This document shows positions 34,781 to 44,257 of a stretch of DNA of 64,000 bases, piece after piece. The stretch covers positions 124,001 through 188,000 of the forward strand of contig NZ_AWOR01000099.1 in assembly GCF_000761245.1 (NCBI RefSeq), given 5' to 3'. This DNA comes from Comamonas testosteroni. GTDB lineage: Bacteria > Pseudomonadota > Gammaproteobacteria > Burkholderiales > Burkholderiaceae_C. The stretch's first letter is position 1; each line of letters opens with the position of its first letter. Under the pieces are notes generated by a model. That model ran no database searches, was not told where the DNA came from, and saw nothing but the letters and a program-made list of their open reading frames with translations. Made by a program: the position numbers and the translations under genes.

Positions 34781-35692
34781 TCAACGCACCAGATGCCCGG
34801 CCAGAAAGTCGATGAACACCCGTGTCTTGCGCGGCAGGTGGCGGCTGCCGGGGAAGACCAGATGAATCGGCTGGTTGGGCAGGGCGTACTCGGGCAGCAC
34901 GCGCTGCAGCTGGCCGTTGCGCACATCGTCCTGCACCAGCCAGTCGGGCAGCACGGCTACACCCAGGCCCGCCAGCGCCAGCGCGCGAATCGCGCTCGAT
35001 GAATTGGACTGGTGGGCGGCGCGGCCCTGCACCTCGGTCTGCTGGCCCTGGGCGCTTGCTAGCACCCAGTGCGTGGGGCTGTCCAGATTGCTGTTGGCAA
35101 TCCAGGGCAGATCGGCCAGGTCTTGCGGCTGCTTCACGGCTTGCAAGCCAGTCAACCGGGGGGATGCGATCAGCCAGATTTCGTAATCTGCCAGCTTGCG
35201 GCTTTTGAGGCTGGAATCGGCCAGGCTGCCCAGGCGCACAACCAGGTCGAGCTTTTCGGCCACCAGATCGCTGAGCGAGGAATTGGCATCGTGGTGGATG
35301 GCAATGCCTGGGTAGCGCTGCACAAACTGCGGAATCAACGGCAGCACATAGCGTTCGCCAAACTCGGCCGTGGTGCTGATGCGCAACTGCCCGCGCAGGC
35401 GGCGGCTGCCGTGCTGGGCATTGTCAAATGCAGCTTCGATATGGCCGAAGATCTGCTTGAACTCGTCATAGAACTGCTGGCCGCTTTCCGTCAATGCCAC
35501 CGATCGCGTGCTGCGCACGAGCAAAGTAATGGACAGGGCTTCCTCCAGCGCCTTCACATGCAGGCTGGCCATGGCTTTGCTGATGTTCAGGTAGTCGGCG
35601 GCCTTGGTGTAGGTACCCAGCTCCACCACGGCCAGAAAAGTCTGCACGCGATGAAGCTGGGTATGGATGGCGGTGCTTGCGGTTGCGGCCAT
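34781..35692 (-). CDS. LysR-family transcriptional regulator
   Basis: A 303-residue regulator with an N-terminal helix-turn-helix (QTFLAVVELGTYTKAADYLNISKAMASLHVKALEE) and an effector domain containing LRISTTAEFGERYVLPLIPQFVQRYPGI. The sequence resembles the single-gene CrgA/AaeR-like LysR group. It is divergent from an MFS exporter gene with 88 bp between them, and an inverted repeat covers its own start codon, so it probably controls both directions. Confidence 0.9.
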   Translation of the reverse strand: MAATASTAIHTQLHRVQTFLAVVELGTYTKAADYLNISKAMASLHVKALEEALSITLLVRSTRSVALTESGQQFYDEFKQIFGHIEAAFDNAQHGSRRLRGQLRISTTAEFGERYVLPLIPQFVQRYPGIAIHHDANSSLSDLVAEKLDLVVRLGSLADSSLKSRKLADYEIWLIASPRLTGLQAVKQPQDLADLPWIANSNLDSPTHWVLASAQGQQTEVQGRAAHQSNSSSAIRALALAGLGVAVLPDWLVQDDVRNGQLQRVLPEYALPNQPIHLVFPGSRHLPRKTRVFIDFLAGHLVR

Positions 35693-35712
35693 TGTTTAGT
35701 TCAGTCAAACAA
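35692..35712. promoter_or_regulatory. Probable LysR binding site
   Basis: TTGTTT at 35692-35697 and AAACAA at 35707-35712 form an inverted repeat with a 9-bp spacer, overlapping the start of the LysR gene in the divergent promoter region. Confidence 0.5.
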
Positions 35713-35780
35713 AGTATCAAGCATAGCGGTATCGACGCGCTGGGGTGCGCTCTCTACCATGCGCAGCTCAAAGGAAAGAC

Positions 35781-37140
35781 ATGAGCTACCGCTACCGCAT
35801 TGCCCTGGTGTTTTTGACCGGGTTTTTTATCGACTGCATCAATATTTTCATGCCCGCTGTCGCCTTGCCCCGGCTGGCTGCCGAGTTTGAAGTCGCCAGT
35901 CTGGACACGGCATGGGTGGGTAATGCCTACATTCTGGGTTTGACCTTGGTGATTCCCATCAGCACCTGGCTGGCCAGTCGCTGGGGCGCGCGGCGTTTGC
36001 TGGCGGCTTCCATGCTGGTGTTTGCGCTGGCCGTGGCGGCTTGCGGTATGGCGGGCAGTTTTGCGGCCGTCGTGGGCTGGCGCTTTGTGCAAGGCATGGC
36101 TGGCGGGTTGCTGATTCCCGTGGGGCAGGCCATGGCCTTTGCTCCGTTTCAGGGGGGGCGAGCGCGCACGCATTTCCACTATGGTCATGGCCGTGGCCCT
36201 GATTGCACCGGCCTTGTCGCCGGTGCTGGGCGGGCTGATTGTGGACAACAGCTCCTGGCGCTGGGTGTTTTTCGCCAATACTCCGTTGGCTCTGGCTGCC
36301 GCGCTGCTGGCATGGTACTGGGTGCGTGACCCTGCAGAGTCGTCCGAGCCATCGGCTGTGGCCAAGCCCGATATCACCGGGCTGCTGCTGATCAGCACCG
36401 CGCTGGCGGCCGTGCTGTTGGGCATGTCGCTCTACGGCGCAGGCCATGGCTGGGGCGGGGCGCTGTTGTGTCTGGCCGTGGGGCTGGTGGCCGGCGCGCT
36501 CTATGTGCGCCACTGCCGCCGCGTGCCAAACCCGGTGGTTCAGCTGCGCTTGCTGCACAGCCCGCGCCTGCGTGTGTCCATGGCCGTGTACTACGCCGTG
36601 CCCGGCGTGTTTACCGGCGTCAATCTGCTGAGCCTGTTTTTTCTGCAAGACCTGCTGGCGCTGAGCGCCCAGCGCTCTGGCATGTTCATGCTGCTCTATG
36701 CCAGCGGCGCGCTGCTGGCCATGCTGCTGTGCGGCCGCATCTATAACCGCGTGGGCGCGCGGCCGCTGTTTGGGGTCAGCCTGCTGCTGCACAGCTTGGG
36801 CATTGCCTGCCTGGTGGCGGTGAACAGCGTGGGCGATCTGCCAACCCTGGTGCTGGCCTATGCCTTGATGGGCCTGGGCGGCGGCCTGGCGGCGAACGCC
36901 GCACAAACCACGGCGCTGATGGATTTTCATGGCGCCGATATGCCGCAGGCCAGCGTGATCTGGAACATCAACCGCCAGATGGCCTTCAGCGTGGGCGCGG
37001 CCCTGTTTTTGATGATCTTCAACCTGCTGCAGCCGCATATCGGCGCGCTGTCGGCCTATCACGCAAGTTTTGCCGCCGCCGCTTTGGCCGGGTTGCTGCC
37101 GCTGAGCTGTTTACATACCTTGAAAGAAAAACAAGCATGA
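35781..37140 (+). pseudogene. MFS (DHA2/EmrB-type) exporter gene, frameshifted at a G7 tract
   Basis: Read with one base removed, this is a complete protein of about 452 residues starting MSYRYRIALVFLTGFFIDCINIF. It includes RLAAEFEVASLDTAWVGNAYILGL, RFVQGMAGGLLIPVG and, after the shift, SPVLGGLIVDNSSWRWVFFANTPLAL, all standard for the DHA2 drug:proton exporters. The frame breaks at seven G residues (36152-36158); six G would restore it (QGGERARIS). As given, translation ends after 36329, leaving an N-terminal third. The ATG at 35781 has AAAGGAAAG upstream. The far end overlaps the next gene by 4 bp. Sequencing error, slippage-based switching, or true inactivation are all possible. Confidence 0.88.
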
Positions 37141-37538
37141 ACGACCACAACCTCAAAGCCGCCGCCCAGAGCATTCACGATGTGCATGTGCTGATCCACA
37201 CCGTCTTTACCCAGCAGAGCGACGCCGCACAGGCCGCTTTCCAGGCGCTGATGTCGGTGTTTGCCGAAGGCTTCAGCATGGTCACCACGGGCGGCCAGAT
37301 CGTGACGCTTGCCCAGGTGCAGCAAATGTTTGAAGGCGCTGCAGGTGCCAGGCCGGGCTTGCAGATTGCGGTGGATGCGCTGCAGTCTGTCTGGCATGCA
37401 GGCCCGCATGTGGCCTTGCGCTACCGCGAAACGCATAGCTTGGCAGGCGTTGCCACGGCGCGCTATTCCACGGCGCTGCTGGAAGTCACCACCAGCGGCG
37501 TGCTATGGCATGCGCTGCATGAAACGGCGATTGCCTGA
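37137..37538 (+). CDS. NTF2/SnoaL-like small protein
   Basis: A 133-residue protein with the outline of an NTF2-like (DUF4440-type) fold: an N-terminal helix pair (AFQALMSVFAEGFSMVTTGGQI), a middle motif AQVQQMFEGAAG, and strands WHAGPHVALRYRETHS and STALLEVTTSGVLWHALHETAI. Members bind or convert small molecules; none is assigned here. The start ATG overlaps the exporter stop (ATGA), so the two are translationally coupled and should share a function. The frameshift upstream may lower its expression through polarity. Confidence 0.7.
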   Translation: MNDHNLKAAAQSIHDVHVLIHTVFTQQSDAAQAAFQALMSVFAEGFSMVTTGGQIVTLAQVQQMFEGAAGARPGLQIAVDALQSVWHAGPHVALRYRETHSLAGVATARYSTALLEVTTSGVLWHALHETAIA

Positions 37539-37569
37539 TGCCCCACTTCCGCTCCACTGCAGCCCGGCT

Positions 37570-39420
37570 TCAACTCATCACAAAGATGGGCGCTGTGGTG
37601 CGAAACGGCAGCCTGCGGCCGGGGGGCAGCAGATAGGCATGCTCGCGCGGTACGCGCAACGGGTCGCATTCGCCGTCGGTGATGATGAGCATGGGGCCGT
37701 CCTTGGGAAAGTCCTCAGCCTGCACCAGCAGGTCCACGCCGGGCTGCAGCACGGTGCCGCCCCGGCCTTTGAGGGCGATGCGCTGGGCCATGTCGGCCGC
37801 TGGCAGATAGCCCAGGTCATAGGCCGCCGCGTCGCAGCAGATCAGGCGCACGGCGGGCACATCCTTGGCCTCGGCATAACTGGCAATGCTGCCCAGCGCC
37901 TTGGCCAGCACATGGCGCTCCATTGAACCCGAGGTATCCAGCACCACGCCAAAGGTGCGGCCTTCCAGCCAGCGGCTGTCGGCCTGGATGCGAGGGCGGG
38001 GAATATCGGGCGTGGCGCTTTGGCGGCGGCTGATGCGTGCATAGCTGCGCCGCGTCTCTATGGGCGGAAAGTGGTGGTCAAACCAGCGCGCCAGCTCTAC
38101 CTGCCAGTCAATCGGCGGCTGCAGCAGGGCGCGGATTTCCTCGATCAGCCCCGCAGGCAGCAGGCCGCGCCCGCTTTGCTCGTGGCGCAGCAGGCCTTTG
38201 CCCAGCTGGGTGCGGCAGAACTCGTCGATATCGGTGAAACTGCCTTCAAAGCCCTTGCCGCCCACATTGCGCTCCAGCATGTCGCCCTGGCCACCGGCCA
38301 GGGTGCGCAGCTTGCGCATGCGGCGCAGATCGCTCGCGATGCGGTCGTAGACCTCTTCCGCGCTGAGTCCGCGCAGCTCTGGGTCGTAGAGCAGGCCTAT
38401 GCCCGGCGGCTGGCCCACATCCATCTGAATCAGCCAGTCATTGATGACAAAGTCGCAGGCCACATTCCATAAAAACGGCTCGCGCCCGCGCCGACGGCTC
38501 AGGTGGCGCAGGGCCACATGCAGCACTTCGTGGGCGATGACAAAGCGCAGCTCCAGCTCCGTCAGGCGTGGGCCGGGGTTGATATAGATGGTGCGAAGCA
38601 CCTCATCGACAGCGGCGACGGAGATCTCCTCGCGCTCGCAGATGCTGGCGTCCTCAATGATGTCAAACGCCGCGACCATGCTGCCCAGCAGCGGAAAGCT
38701 GTCCATGAACCAGTGGCGTGCGCGGTCCAGCGCGCTGCTGGCGGGGCGGCTCTGGCCAAACTCGCGGCGCACGCCTGCGGCAATTTCCACGGACTGGGTC
38801 ACAGATCGGGCCAGGCCCGCGGCAAACATTTCGGACCAGTTGCTGTATCTGCGCCAGTACGGCTTGCTGGTGGCAGTGGCGGGCTCAGGCCACTGCTGCG
38901 GCAGCGCCAGGCTGGGGTGGGCGCCACCCAGGCCGGGGCCGGCCAGGCTCAGGGCCTGCGCCCAGGCGGGAATGCCTTGCTCGCAGAACTGCGCATACCA
39001 CTGGGCCTCGTCGCGCTGGGGCAGGCCGTCGGGCAACTCCATGCCTTCGGGCGGGCGGCCGAGCTTGATGGTCTGGATAAAGCGCGCCGTGACCACGTCG
39101 CAGGCTGCGCTCCATTGCGCCCAGTGGCTGCGGTCGCGCTGAAACAGCTCCAGCGCGTAGCTGAGCGTTGCCCGGCCTAGGCAATACGCCCATTCCTCAG
39201 CGCTGGCCATGCGCTTGGGGTGCACATCGATCTGCCCGGTCATGCGCTGGTGGTTGAGGCCGGCCTGCGCCCAGCCATGGGCCGGACACTCCGAATGGGC
39301 GCTGTGCAGATAGCTGAGACTGCGGCTGAGTTCGCTGAAGATGGGATGTGCCTGCAGCATGGCCAGGCCTTGCGTATAGGCCTGGGTGGCAGGCGTTTCG
39401 CGCATTGGGGGTTTGGCCAT
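37570..39420 (-). CDS. Metallopeptidase-like plus VWA domain protein (DUF2201 type)
   Basis: A 616-residue soluble protein. The middle has an HExxH zinc motif (FVIAHEVLHVALRH, residues 297-301) followed by RGREPFLWNVACDFVINDWL with Asp candidates for the third ligand; this resembles the putative metallopeptidase domain of DUF2201. The C-terminus is a von Willebrand A domain with the MIDAS motif DTSGSM at 495-500 and later IITDGECD. The N-terminal 280 residues are unassigned helices. It starts at the ATG complementary to 39418-39420, 6 bp after the AAA gene ends. Such proteins are partners of MoxR-like ATPases in which the ATPase remodels a client; the client here is unknown. Confidence 0.85.
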   Translation of the reverse strand: MAKPPMRETPATQAYTQGLAMLQAHPIFSELSRSLSYLHSAHSECPAHGWAQAGLNHQRMTGQIDVHPKRMASAEEWAYCLGRATLSYALELFQRDRSHWAQWSAACDVVTARFIQTIKLGRPPEGMELPDGLPQRDEAQWYAQFCEQGIPAWAQALSLAGPGLGGAHPSLALPQQWPEPATATSKPYWRRYSNWSEMFAAGLARSVTQSVEIAAGVRREFGQSRPASSALDRARHWFMDSFPLLGSMVAAFDIIEDASICEREEISVAAVDEVLRTIYINPGPRLTELELRFVIAHEVLHVALRHLSRRRGREPFLWNVACDFVINDWLIQMDVGQPPGIGLLYDPELRGLSAEEVYDRIASDLRRMRKLRTLAGGQGDMLERNVGGKGFEGSFTDIDEFCRTQLGKGLLRHEQSGRGLLPAGLIEEIRALLQPPIDWQVELARWFDHHFPPIETRRSYARISRRQSATPDIPRPRIQADSRWLEGRTFGVVLDTSGSMERHVLAKALGSIASYAEAKDVPAVRLICCDAAAYDLGYLPAADMAQRIALKGRGGTVLQPGVDLLVQAEDFPKDGPMLIITDGECDPLRVPREHAYLLPPGRRLPFRTTAPIFVMS

Positions 39421-39426
39421 CAGGCG

Positions 39427-40494
39427 TCAGGCCCTGGCAGCTTCGCGCGCTTCAACCAGACGCGGCAGGTCGCGCACTATTTCAACCATATACCAGGCGG
39501 GCAAGGTCTGGCTGTCGCTTTCGGCGGTGACGATCTGCGCCATTTCCAGGCTGATCTGGGCCAGCTCCTTGAGCATGGCCTTGGAGCGGTGCACGGTCTG
39601 CTGCAGCTCGCCGCCGCTTTGCTGCTTGTCGGCGGGCAGGATCTTGAGCAGACGCGCACGGAAGGCCTGGGCCAGGAAATACAGCACATCTCTGTCCTGC
39701 GGAGCATGGGGCCAGTTGGCGTCGCCCTTGAAGATGGCATCCAGGCGGTGGCGGTCGTCGGCGAGCTTGTAGAAAGCCTTGAACTGCGCTGCATGCTGGG
39801 GCGTGAGGCAGCCGCTGCTCAGGGCTTCCAGCGTATGCAGATTCAGTGCATCGCCGTAGGAGAGCAAGGCGTCGCTGAGCATATGCCAGGAGCGCGGCGT
39901 GGAAAACGCCTCCTCATGCTTGGGCGGCTGGCTCCACAGGTGATCGGGACGCTGGGCCAGGTATTCCAGCACCAGAGCATGCAGCTGGGCCTGCTGGGCC
40001 CATTGCAGCCACTCGCTGGCGCTGACCTTGAGCTGCACATGAATCATGCGGTTGATCAGTGCCGAGGACATGGTGCGCACAATCGCCGAATCCTGCGCGC
40101 GGTTGCCGGCGGCGATGACGATGGAGCCCTCGGGCATCACATACTCGCCCACACGGCGCTCCAGAATCAGGCGGTAGAAGGCCTTTTGCACATCCTGGCT
40201 GCAGGCGTTGAGCTCGTCCAGGAACAGGCAATAGGGCTGGTCACGCGCAATCATGGCGGGCGGGCAGAAGCGGGTTACGCCGTCAATGATCTGCGGCACG
40301 CCCAGCAGATCCTCGGGCGCGAGCTGGCTGCCCAGCAGCGACACGCAATCAAGCCCCACGCTTTGCGCAAAGTTCTGGACCAGTGCCGATTTGCCGATGC
40401 CCGGAGGACCCCAGATGAATACGGGGCGTACGGTGGTGACGTTGAGAAGGAATTCGCTCAGTTGCGAGGGAGTGAGAGCCAGACTGGTTTGCAT
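39427..40494 (-). CDS. MoxR-like AAA+ ATPase
   Basis: A 355-residue ATPase with Walker A GPPGIGKS (29-36), Walker B CLFLDELN (89-96), and a sensor region IVIAAGNRAQDSAIVRTMSSALINRMIHV including the arginine-finger area. The C-terminal lid is helical. There is no membrane segment. It is the first gene of a two-gene operon with the VWA/metallopeptidase protein, the usual MoxR-VWA chaperone arrangement. The start is the ATG complementary to 40492-40494. A LysR gene lies 88 bp upstream on the same strand, but a direct link is not indicated. Confidence 0.9.
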   Translation of the reverse strand: MQTSLALTPSQLSEFLLNVTTVRPVFIWGPPGIGKSALVQNFAQSVGLDCVSLLGSQLAPEDLLGVPQIIDGVTRFCPPAMIARDQPYCLFLDELNACSQDVQKAFYRLILERRVGEYVMPEGSIVIAAGNRAQDSAIVRTMSSALINRMIHVQLKVSASEWLQWAQQAQLHALVLEYLAQRPDHLWSQPPKHEEAFSTPRSWHMLSDALLSYGDALNLHTLEALSSGCLTPQHAAQFKAFYKLADDRHRLDAIFKGDANWPHAPQDRDVLYFLAQAFRARLLKILPADKQQSGGELQQTVHRSKAMLKELAQISLEMAQIVTAESDSQTLPAWYMVEIVRDLPRLVEAREAARA

Positions 40495-40582
40495 GCTGCG
40501 TGCAGTCTAAGGCAAGCGCAGCGGTGCTCTGAATATGCGCAGGCAGCCACGACTTCGAGTCTTGTGGGCCGCGAGCCACCGC

Positions 40583-41521
40583 TCATGGCTCTTGAAATGC
40601 CTGCATGCCTTGCATGCAGTACAGCAGAAAGCGATTGGCGGCCGGGGACAGATGGCGGCCGGTGCGGGTGATGAGCTGCATCTCCGCGTCCTGAAATGCA
40701 GGGTTGTGAATGGGGATGGCGCGCAGGCGCCCGCTTGCGAGCTCGGCCGTGACGGAGCAGGGCGGCAGCAGGGTCACGCCCTGGCCGCTGGTGACAAAGG
40801 CCAGCAGCACGCTGATGAGATTGCTGGTCAGCGCGGGGCTGAGGTGAATCTTGTCCTTGTGTTCGGCATATTCCACGAGCTGGCGAATGCCATACACGCC
40901 TTGCAGCATGGCAATAGGCCATTGGCTGAGCTCCTGCAGCGAGGTCTGGTCAGCGCTGGCCAGCGGGTGCTGGGAGTGGACGATGGCGTGCATGGGCTGG
41001 CGCGCCGTACCCCGCGCGGTGATGTGGCTGTCGGCGGGCGGGTAGTAGACCAGACCGATCTCGGCTGCGTCCTCGCGAATGCGGCGCATGATCTCGGTCG
41101 TGCCGTAGATTTCCAGCGAGATGCTGACGCCCGGATATTGCCGCCGAAAATTGCGTATGGGCCCGTCGATCAGCTCCTGCGCAAAACCCTCGCCGCTGAC
41201 CACGCTGACACTGCCGCTGTGCAGGCCGCGCAGCGCATCGACCTTGGCCAGCATGTCGTGGCGGTGGGCCGTATGTTCGCGGTGATAGTCCAGCAGCAAC
41301 TGGCCGGCCTCGGTGGGGACCACACCGCTGCGATGGCGCTCCAGCAGGGCAACGCCCAGCTCCTCTTCGAGCAGGCTGATCTGGCGGCTGACGGCCGAGG
41401 GTACGATGCCCAGTTTTTCGGCTGCGGCACGAACAGAGCCGCAGTAGACGGCTTCAAACAGATAGCGGGCGCGGGAGTCTTGAAAGGCGGGCATGTTGCG
41501 ATTGTCGTCGCCAAATTGCAT
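40583..41521 (-). CDS. LysR-family transcriptional regulator
   Basis: A 312-residue regulator. Helix-turn-helix: LFEAVYCGSVRAAAEKLGIVPSAVSRQISLLEEELGV. The effector domain contains GSVSVVSGEGFAQELIDGPI and a long ligand-binding part. It is divergent from the DUF3100 gene with 177 bp of palindrome-containing DNA between. Two starts are possible (41521 and 41494); neither has a clear ribosome site, so the longer is given. Effector unknown, perhaps the substrate or product of the neighbouring amidohydrolase. Confidence 0.88.
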   Translation of the reverse strand: MQFGDDNRNMPAFQDSRARYLFEAVYCGSVRAAAEKLGIVPSAVSRQISLLEEELGVALLERHRSGVVPTEAGQLLLDYHREHTAHRHDMLAKVDALRGLHSGSVSVVSGEGFAQELIDGPIRNFRRQYPGVSISLEIYGTTEIMRRIREDAAEIGLVYYPPADSHITARGTARQPMHAIVHSQHPLASADQTSLQELSQWPIAMLQGVYGIRQLVEYAEHKDKIHLSPALTSNLISVLLAFVTSGQGVTLLPPCSVTAELASGRLRAIPIHNPAFQDAEMQLITRTGRHLSPAANRFLLYCMQGMQAFQEP

Positions 41522-41528
41522 CTGTATT

Positions 41529-41584
41529 CATACGTATGTTCACTTTTTTAGAACAGAAAAAGAATGCGTATGCAATAAATGCAT
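41529..41584. promoter_or_regulatory. Two palindromes in the LysR/DUF3100 divergent promoter
   Basis: CATACGTATG at 41529-41538 is a perfect 10-bp palindrome. ATGCA-ATAAA-TGCAT at 41570-41584 is a second symmetric element. They are 41 bp apart (start to start), consistent with a LysR recognition and activation site pair. Confidence 0.45.
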
Positions 41585-41698
41585 TGTTATATTCAGCGCC
41601 CGCATGGGTGAGCGCCAGCTTGGGCTGGCCGTGCCCATTTTCAGGGTTCAAAGCTATTTCAGCGCGTCGGCAGCGGCCGTCGTGCGCAAGGAAAGTTG

Positions 41699-43042
41699 AT
41701 GCGTACAGAGGTGCAGCCGGCCAAGGCCGCGTTGAATGTGGGCAGCGTGGTGCAGGTATTTGCACTGGCGCTGGTGATCGCGGCATTGTCCGAGTGGCTG
41801 GGGCCGCTGCCCATTGCGCTGGGCGTGGGCAAGGTGGTGCTGCTGCCCATGATCTGGGCGCTGCTTATCGGCCTGGTGCTGGGCCTGTTGCGCAAACGTA
41901 TGCCGGGCCCGCTGCAGCTGAGCCTGTACAGCCAGAATCTGGCCGCCGCTGTGCTGTCCTGTGCGCTGTTTCTGTTCATTGCCAAGCTGGGCCTGCTGGT
42001 GGGCGGTTCGCTGCCCAAGCTGGCCGAGGTTGGCTGGGGTCTGGTGTTGCAGGAGCTGGGCAATCTGGTCGGTTGCGTGGCCCTGGGCATGCCGGTGGCC
42101 TTGCTGCTGGGCATCAAGCGCGAAGCGATTGGCGCGACGTTCTCCATCGGGCGTGAACCGGGTCTGGCCATCATCGGCGAGCGCTTCGGCATGGATTCGC
42201 CCGAAGGCCGCGGCGTGCTGGCTGAGTACATCACCGGTACGCTGATCGGTGCCATCTTCATCTCGCTGCTGGCCGGCTTTGTCTCCAGCCTCAATATCTT
42301 CCACCCACTGGCCCTGGGTATGGGTGCCGGCGTGGGTTCGGGCAGCATGACGGCCGCCGCCGTGGGCGCGATCGCCGCCCAGCATCCCGAAATGAGTGAC
42401 CAGATCGCCACTTTTGCCGCTGCCGCCAATCTGATCGCAACGACGGTGGGCACGTATCTGACGCTGTTCATCTCGCTGCCCCTGGCCCTGCGTGCCTATC
42501 AATGGCTGGAGCCGATTCTGGGCCGCAAGCGCAAGCAAGCCGTGGTGGAGCAGGTCGTGGATCTGTCGGCTGCCAATGACGAAGAGCAGGCACCGGTGCC
42601 GGCGCTGGGTCTGGGCATGCGCTTCGCTTCCTGGGTCCTGGTCGGCGCCATGGTGCTGATCGGCAACCGCATCGGCCATGGCGTGCCGGTGATGGATGCG
42701 CTGCCCGGCGTGCTGCTCATCATTGCTGCCGTGTTTGTCGGTGATCTGATCTACGTCGGCACGCGCCGCATGCTGCCTGCCGTGTGCTGGATCTCGTTCA
42801 TCGCCATGGCCATGACCTTCCCGCTGACGCCTTATGCTGCCGAGGTGGCTGCGCTCACCGGCAAGGTCAACTTCCTGGCCATGATCACGCCCATGCTGAC
42901 GTTCGCGGGCCTGTCGCTGGCCAAGGACATTCCGGCCTTCCGTCGCCTGGGCTGGCGCATCGTCGTGGTTTCTCTGCTGGCCAATGCTGGCGTGTTCCTG
43001 GCCGCGACCCTGATCGCCCAGACCTTTGTCCATACGCTGTAA
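41699..43042 (+). CDS. DUF3100 family multi-pass membrane protein
   Basis: A 447-residue hydrophobic protein with about eleven to twelve membrane segments. I recognise the DUF3100 character: LGVGKVVLLPMIWALLIGLVLG, LGLLVGGSLPKL, SIGREPGLAIIGERFGMDSPEGRGVLAEYITGTLIGAIF, and MGAGVGSGSMTAAA. Members are believed to be transporters but substrates are not established. The ATG at 41699 follows AGGA by 6 bp; the TTG codon just before it is rejected. The amidohydrolase gene follows after 15 bp, so this protein may import that enzyme's substrate. Confidence 0.85.
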   Translation: MRTEVQPAKAALNVGSVVQVFALALVIAALSEWLGPLPIALGVGKVVLLPMIWALLIGLVLGLLRKRMPGPLQLSLYSQNLAAAVLSCALFLFIAKLGLLVGGSLPKLAEVGWGLVLQELGNLVGCVALGMPVALLLGIKREAIGATFSIGREPGLAIIGERFGMDSPEGRGVLAEYITGTLIGAIFISLLAGFVSSLNIFHPLALGMGAGVGSGSMTAAAVGAIAAQHPEMSDQIATFAAAANLIATTVGTYLTLFISLPLALRAYQWLEPILGRKRKQAVVEQVVDLSAANDEEQAPVPALGLGMRFASWVLVGAMVLIGNRIGHGVPVMDALPGVLLIIAAVFVGDLIYVGTRRMLPAVCWISFIAMAMTFPLTPYAAEVAALTGKVNFLAMITPMLTFAGLSLAKDIPAFRRLGWRIVVVSLLANAGVFLAATLIAQTFVHTL

Positions 43043-43057
43043 AGCTGGAGCAAGACC

Positions 43058-44233
43058 ATGATGAACACCATCAAGTGGCCCGGCCAGCAGGAGCTGCAAG
43101 CCTGGCGTCATGACTTTCACCGTCACCCTGAAACCGCGTTTCAGGAGCACCGCACCAGCGCACGTGTGGCCGAACTGCTGAAGAGCTTTGGTCTGGAAGT
43201 GCACACCGGCCTGGCCGGTACAGGCGTGGTTGCCGTGCTCAAGGGCAATATGGGCGCGGGTCCCTCCATTGGCCTGCGCGCCGATATGGACGCGTTGAAT
43301 GTGACGGAGCTCAACCAGTGCGAGCATGCGTCCACGCACGCAGGCCGCATGCATGCCTGCGGCCATGACGGCCATACCAGCATGTTGCTGGGGGCGGCCC
43401 AGGCCCTGGCCTCAGCGCCCGATTTTGCGGGGATAGTGCATTTCATCTTCCAGCCCGCCGAGGAAAACGAAGGTGGCGCGCGCGCCATGATAGAGGACGG
43501 GCTGTTCCAGCGCTTCCCCATGGACGCGGTCTACAGCATGCACAACTGGCCGGGCCTGCCCGTGGGTACGGCTGCGGTGCATTCCACGGCCGTGATGGCG
43601 GCCTTCGACATCTTTGACCTGACGCTGAGCGGCAAGGGTTGCCATGCCGCCATGCCTCATCTGGGCAAGGACGCACTGCTGGCTGCCTGCCAGCTGGTGA
43701 CTCACCTTCCCGCGCTGATTGCGCGCGAGCAGGAGGTGCACAAGCCGGCCGTGCTGAGCGTGACCAGCTTCAACGCCGGCGATACCTATAACGTGATGCC
43801 CGAAGTCATCAAGCTGCGTGGCACCGTGCGCTGCTTCGACATGCCTCAGCGTGCGCGCATCGAACAACGTTTTCGCGATGCGATTGCCGCGACATGCGCA
43901 CTGCACGGCCTGGAGGCCAAGCTCGACTACCGCGTCAGCTATCCTGCGACCATCAACAACCCCCAGCATGCCGAAGTCTGCGCCGAGGTGCTGACTGATG
44001 TGCTGGGCGAAGGCAAGGTGCGCCGGGACATGGTGCCCAGCATGGCCTCTGAAGACTTTGCCTTCATGGCGCAGGAATGCCCGGGTGTCTATATCTGGCT
44101 GGGAAATGGCGAGGACAGCGCTTCTTTGCACAACCCCAGGTACGACTTCAACGACGCCAATCTGTCGCTGGGCATGCGTTACTGGGTGGAACTGGTGGGA
44201 GCGCTGCTGAAGGGCGGCAAGCTGCTGGCCTGA
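43058..44233 (+). CDS. M20 family amidohydrolase (hippurate/N-acyl-amino-acid type)
   Basis: A 391-residue cytosolic metal-dependent hydrolase of the M20D group that cleaves N-acyl amino acids or related amides. Motifs: WRHDFHRHPETAFQEHRTSA, GLRADMDALNV, the metal-binding MHACGHDGHTSMLLGAA, IFQPAEENEGGARAMIEDGL, GKGCHAAMPHLGKDAL, and the C-terminal MASEDFAFMAQECPGVYIWLGNG. The length is typical. The ATG at 43058 has GGAG 7 bp upstream. It is operonic with the DUF3100 gene and followed by a terminator. The exact substrate (hippurate, indole conjugates, N-acetyl amino acids) cannot be read from sequence. Confidence 0.93.
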   Translation: MMNTIKWPGQQELQAWRHDFHRHPETAFQEHRTSARVAELLKSFGLEVHTGLAGTGVVAVLKGNMGAGPSIGLRADMDALNVTELNQCEHASTHAGRMHACGHDGHTSMLLGAAQALASAPDFAGIVHFIFQPAEENEGGARAMIEDGLFQRFPMDAVYSMHNWPGLPVGTAAVHSTAVMAAFDIFDLTLSGKGCHAAMPHLGKDALLAACQLVTHLPALIAREQEVHKPAVLSVTSFNAGDTYNVMPEVIKLRGTVRCFDMPQRARIEQRFRDAIAATCALHGLEAKLDYRVSYPATINNPQHAEVCAEVLTDVLGEGKVRRDMVPSMASEDFAFMAQECPGVYIWLGNGEDSASLHNPRYDFNDANLSLGMRYWVELVGALLKGGKLLA

Positions 44234-44257
44234 CGAAGGGCTTTTTCACATGCATCA

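Noticed and set aside
36139-37140. Downstream part of the MFS exporter as an independent gene
   Set aside because: It begins in the middle of the MFS fold, just before the G7 tract, and its first residues duplicate the coding region of the upstream half in another frame; one frameshifted gene explains both.
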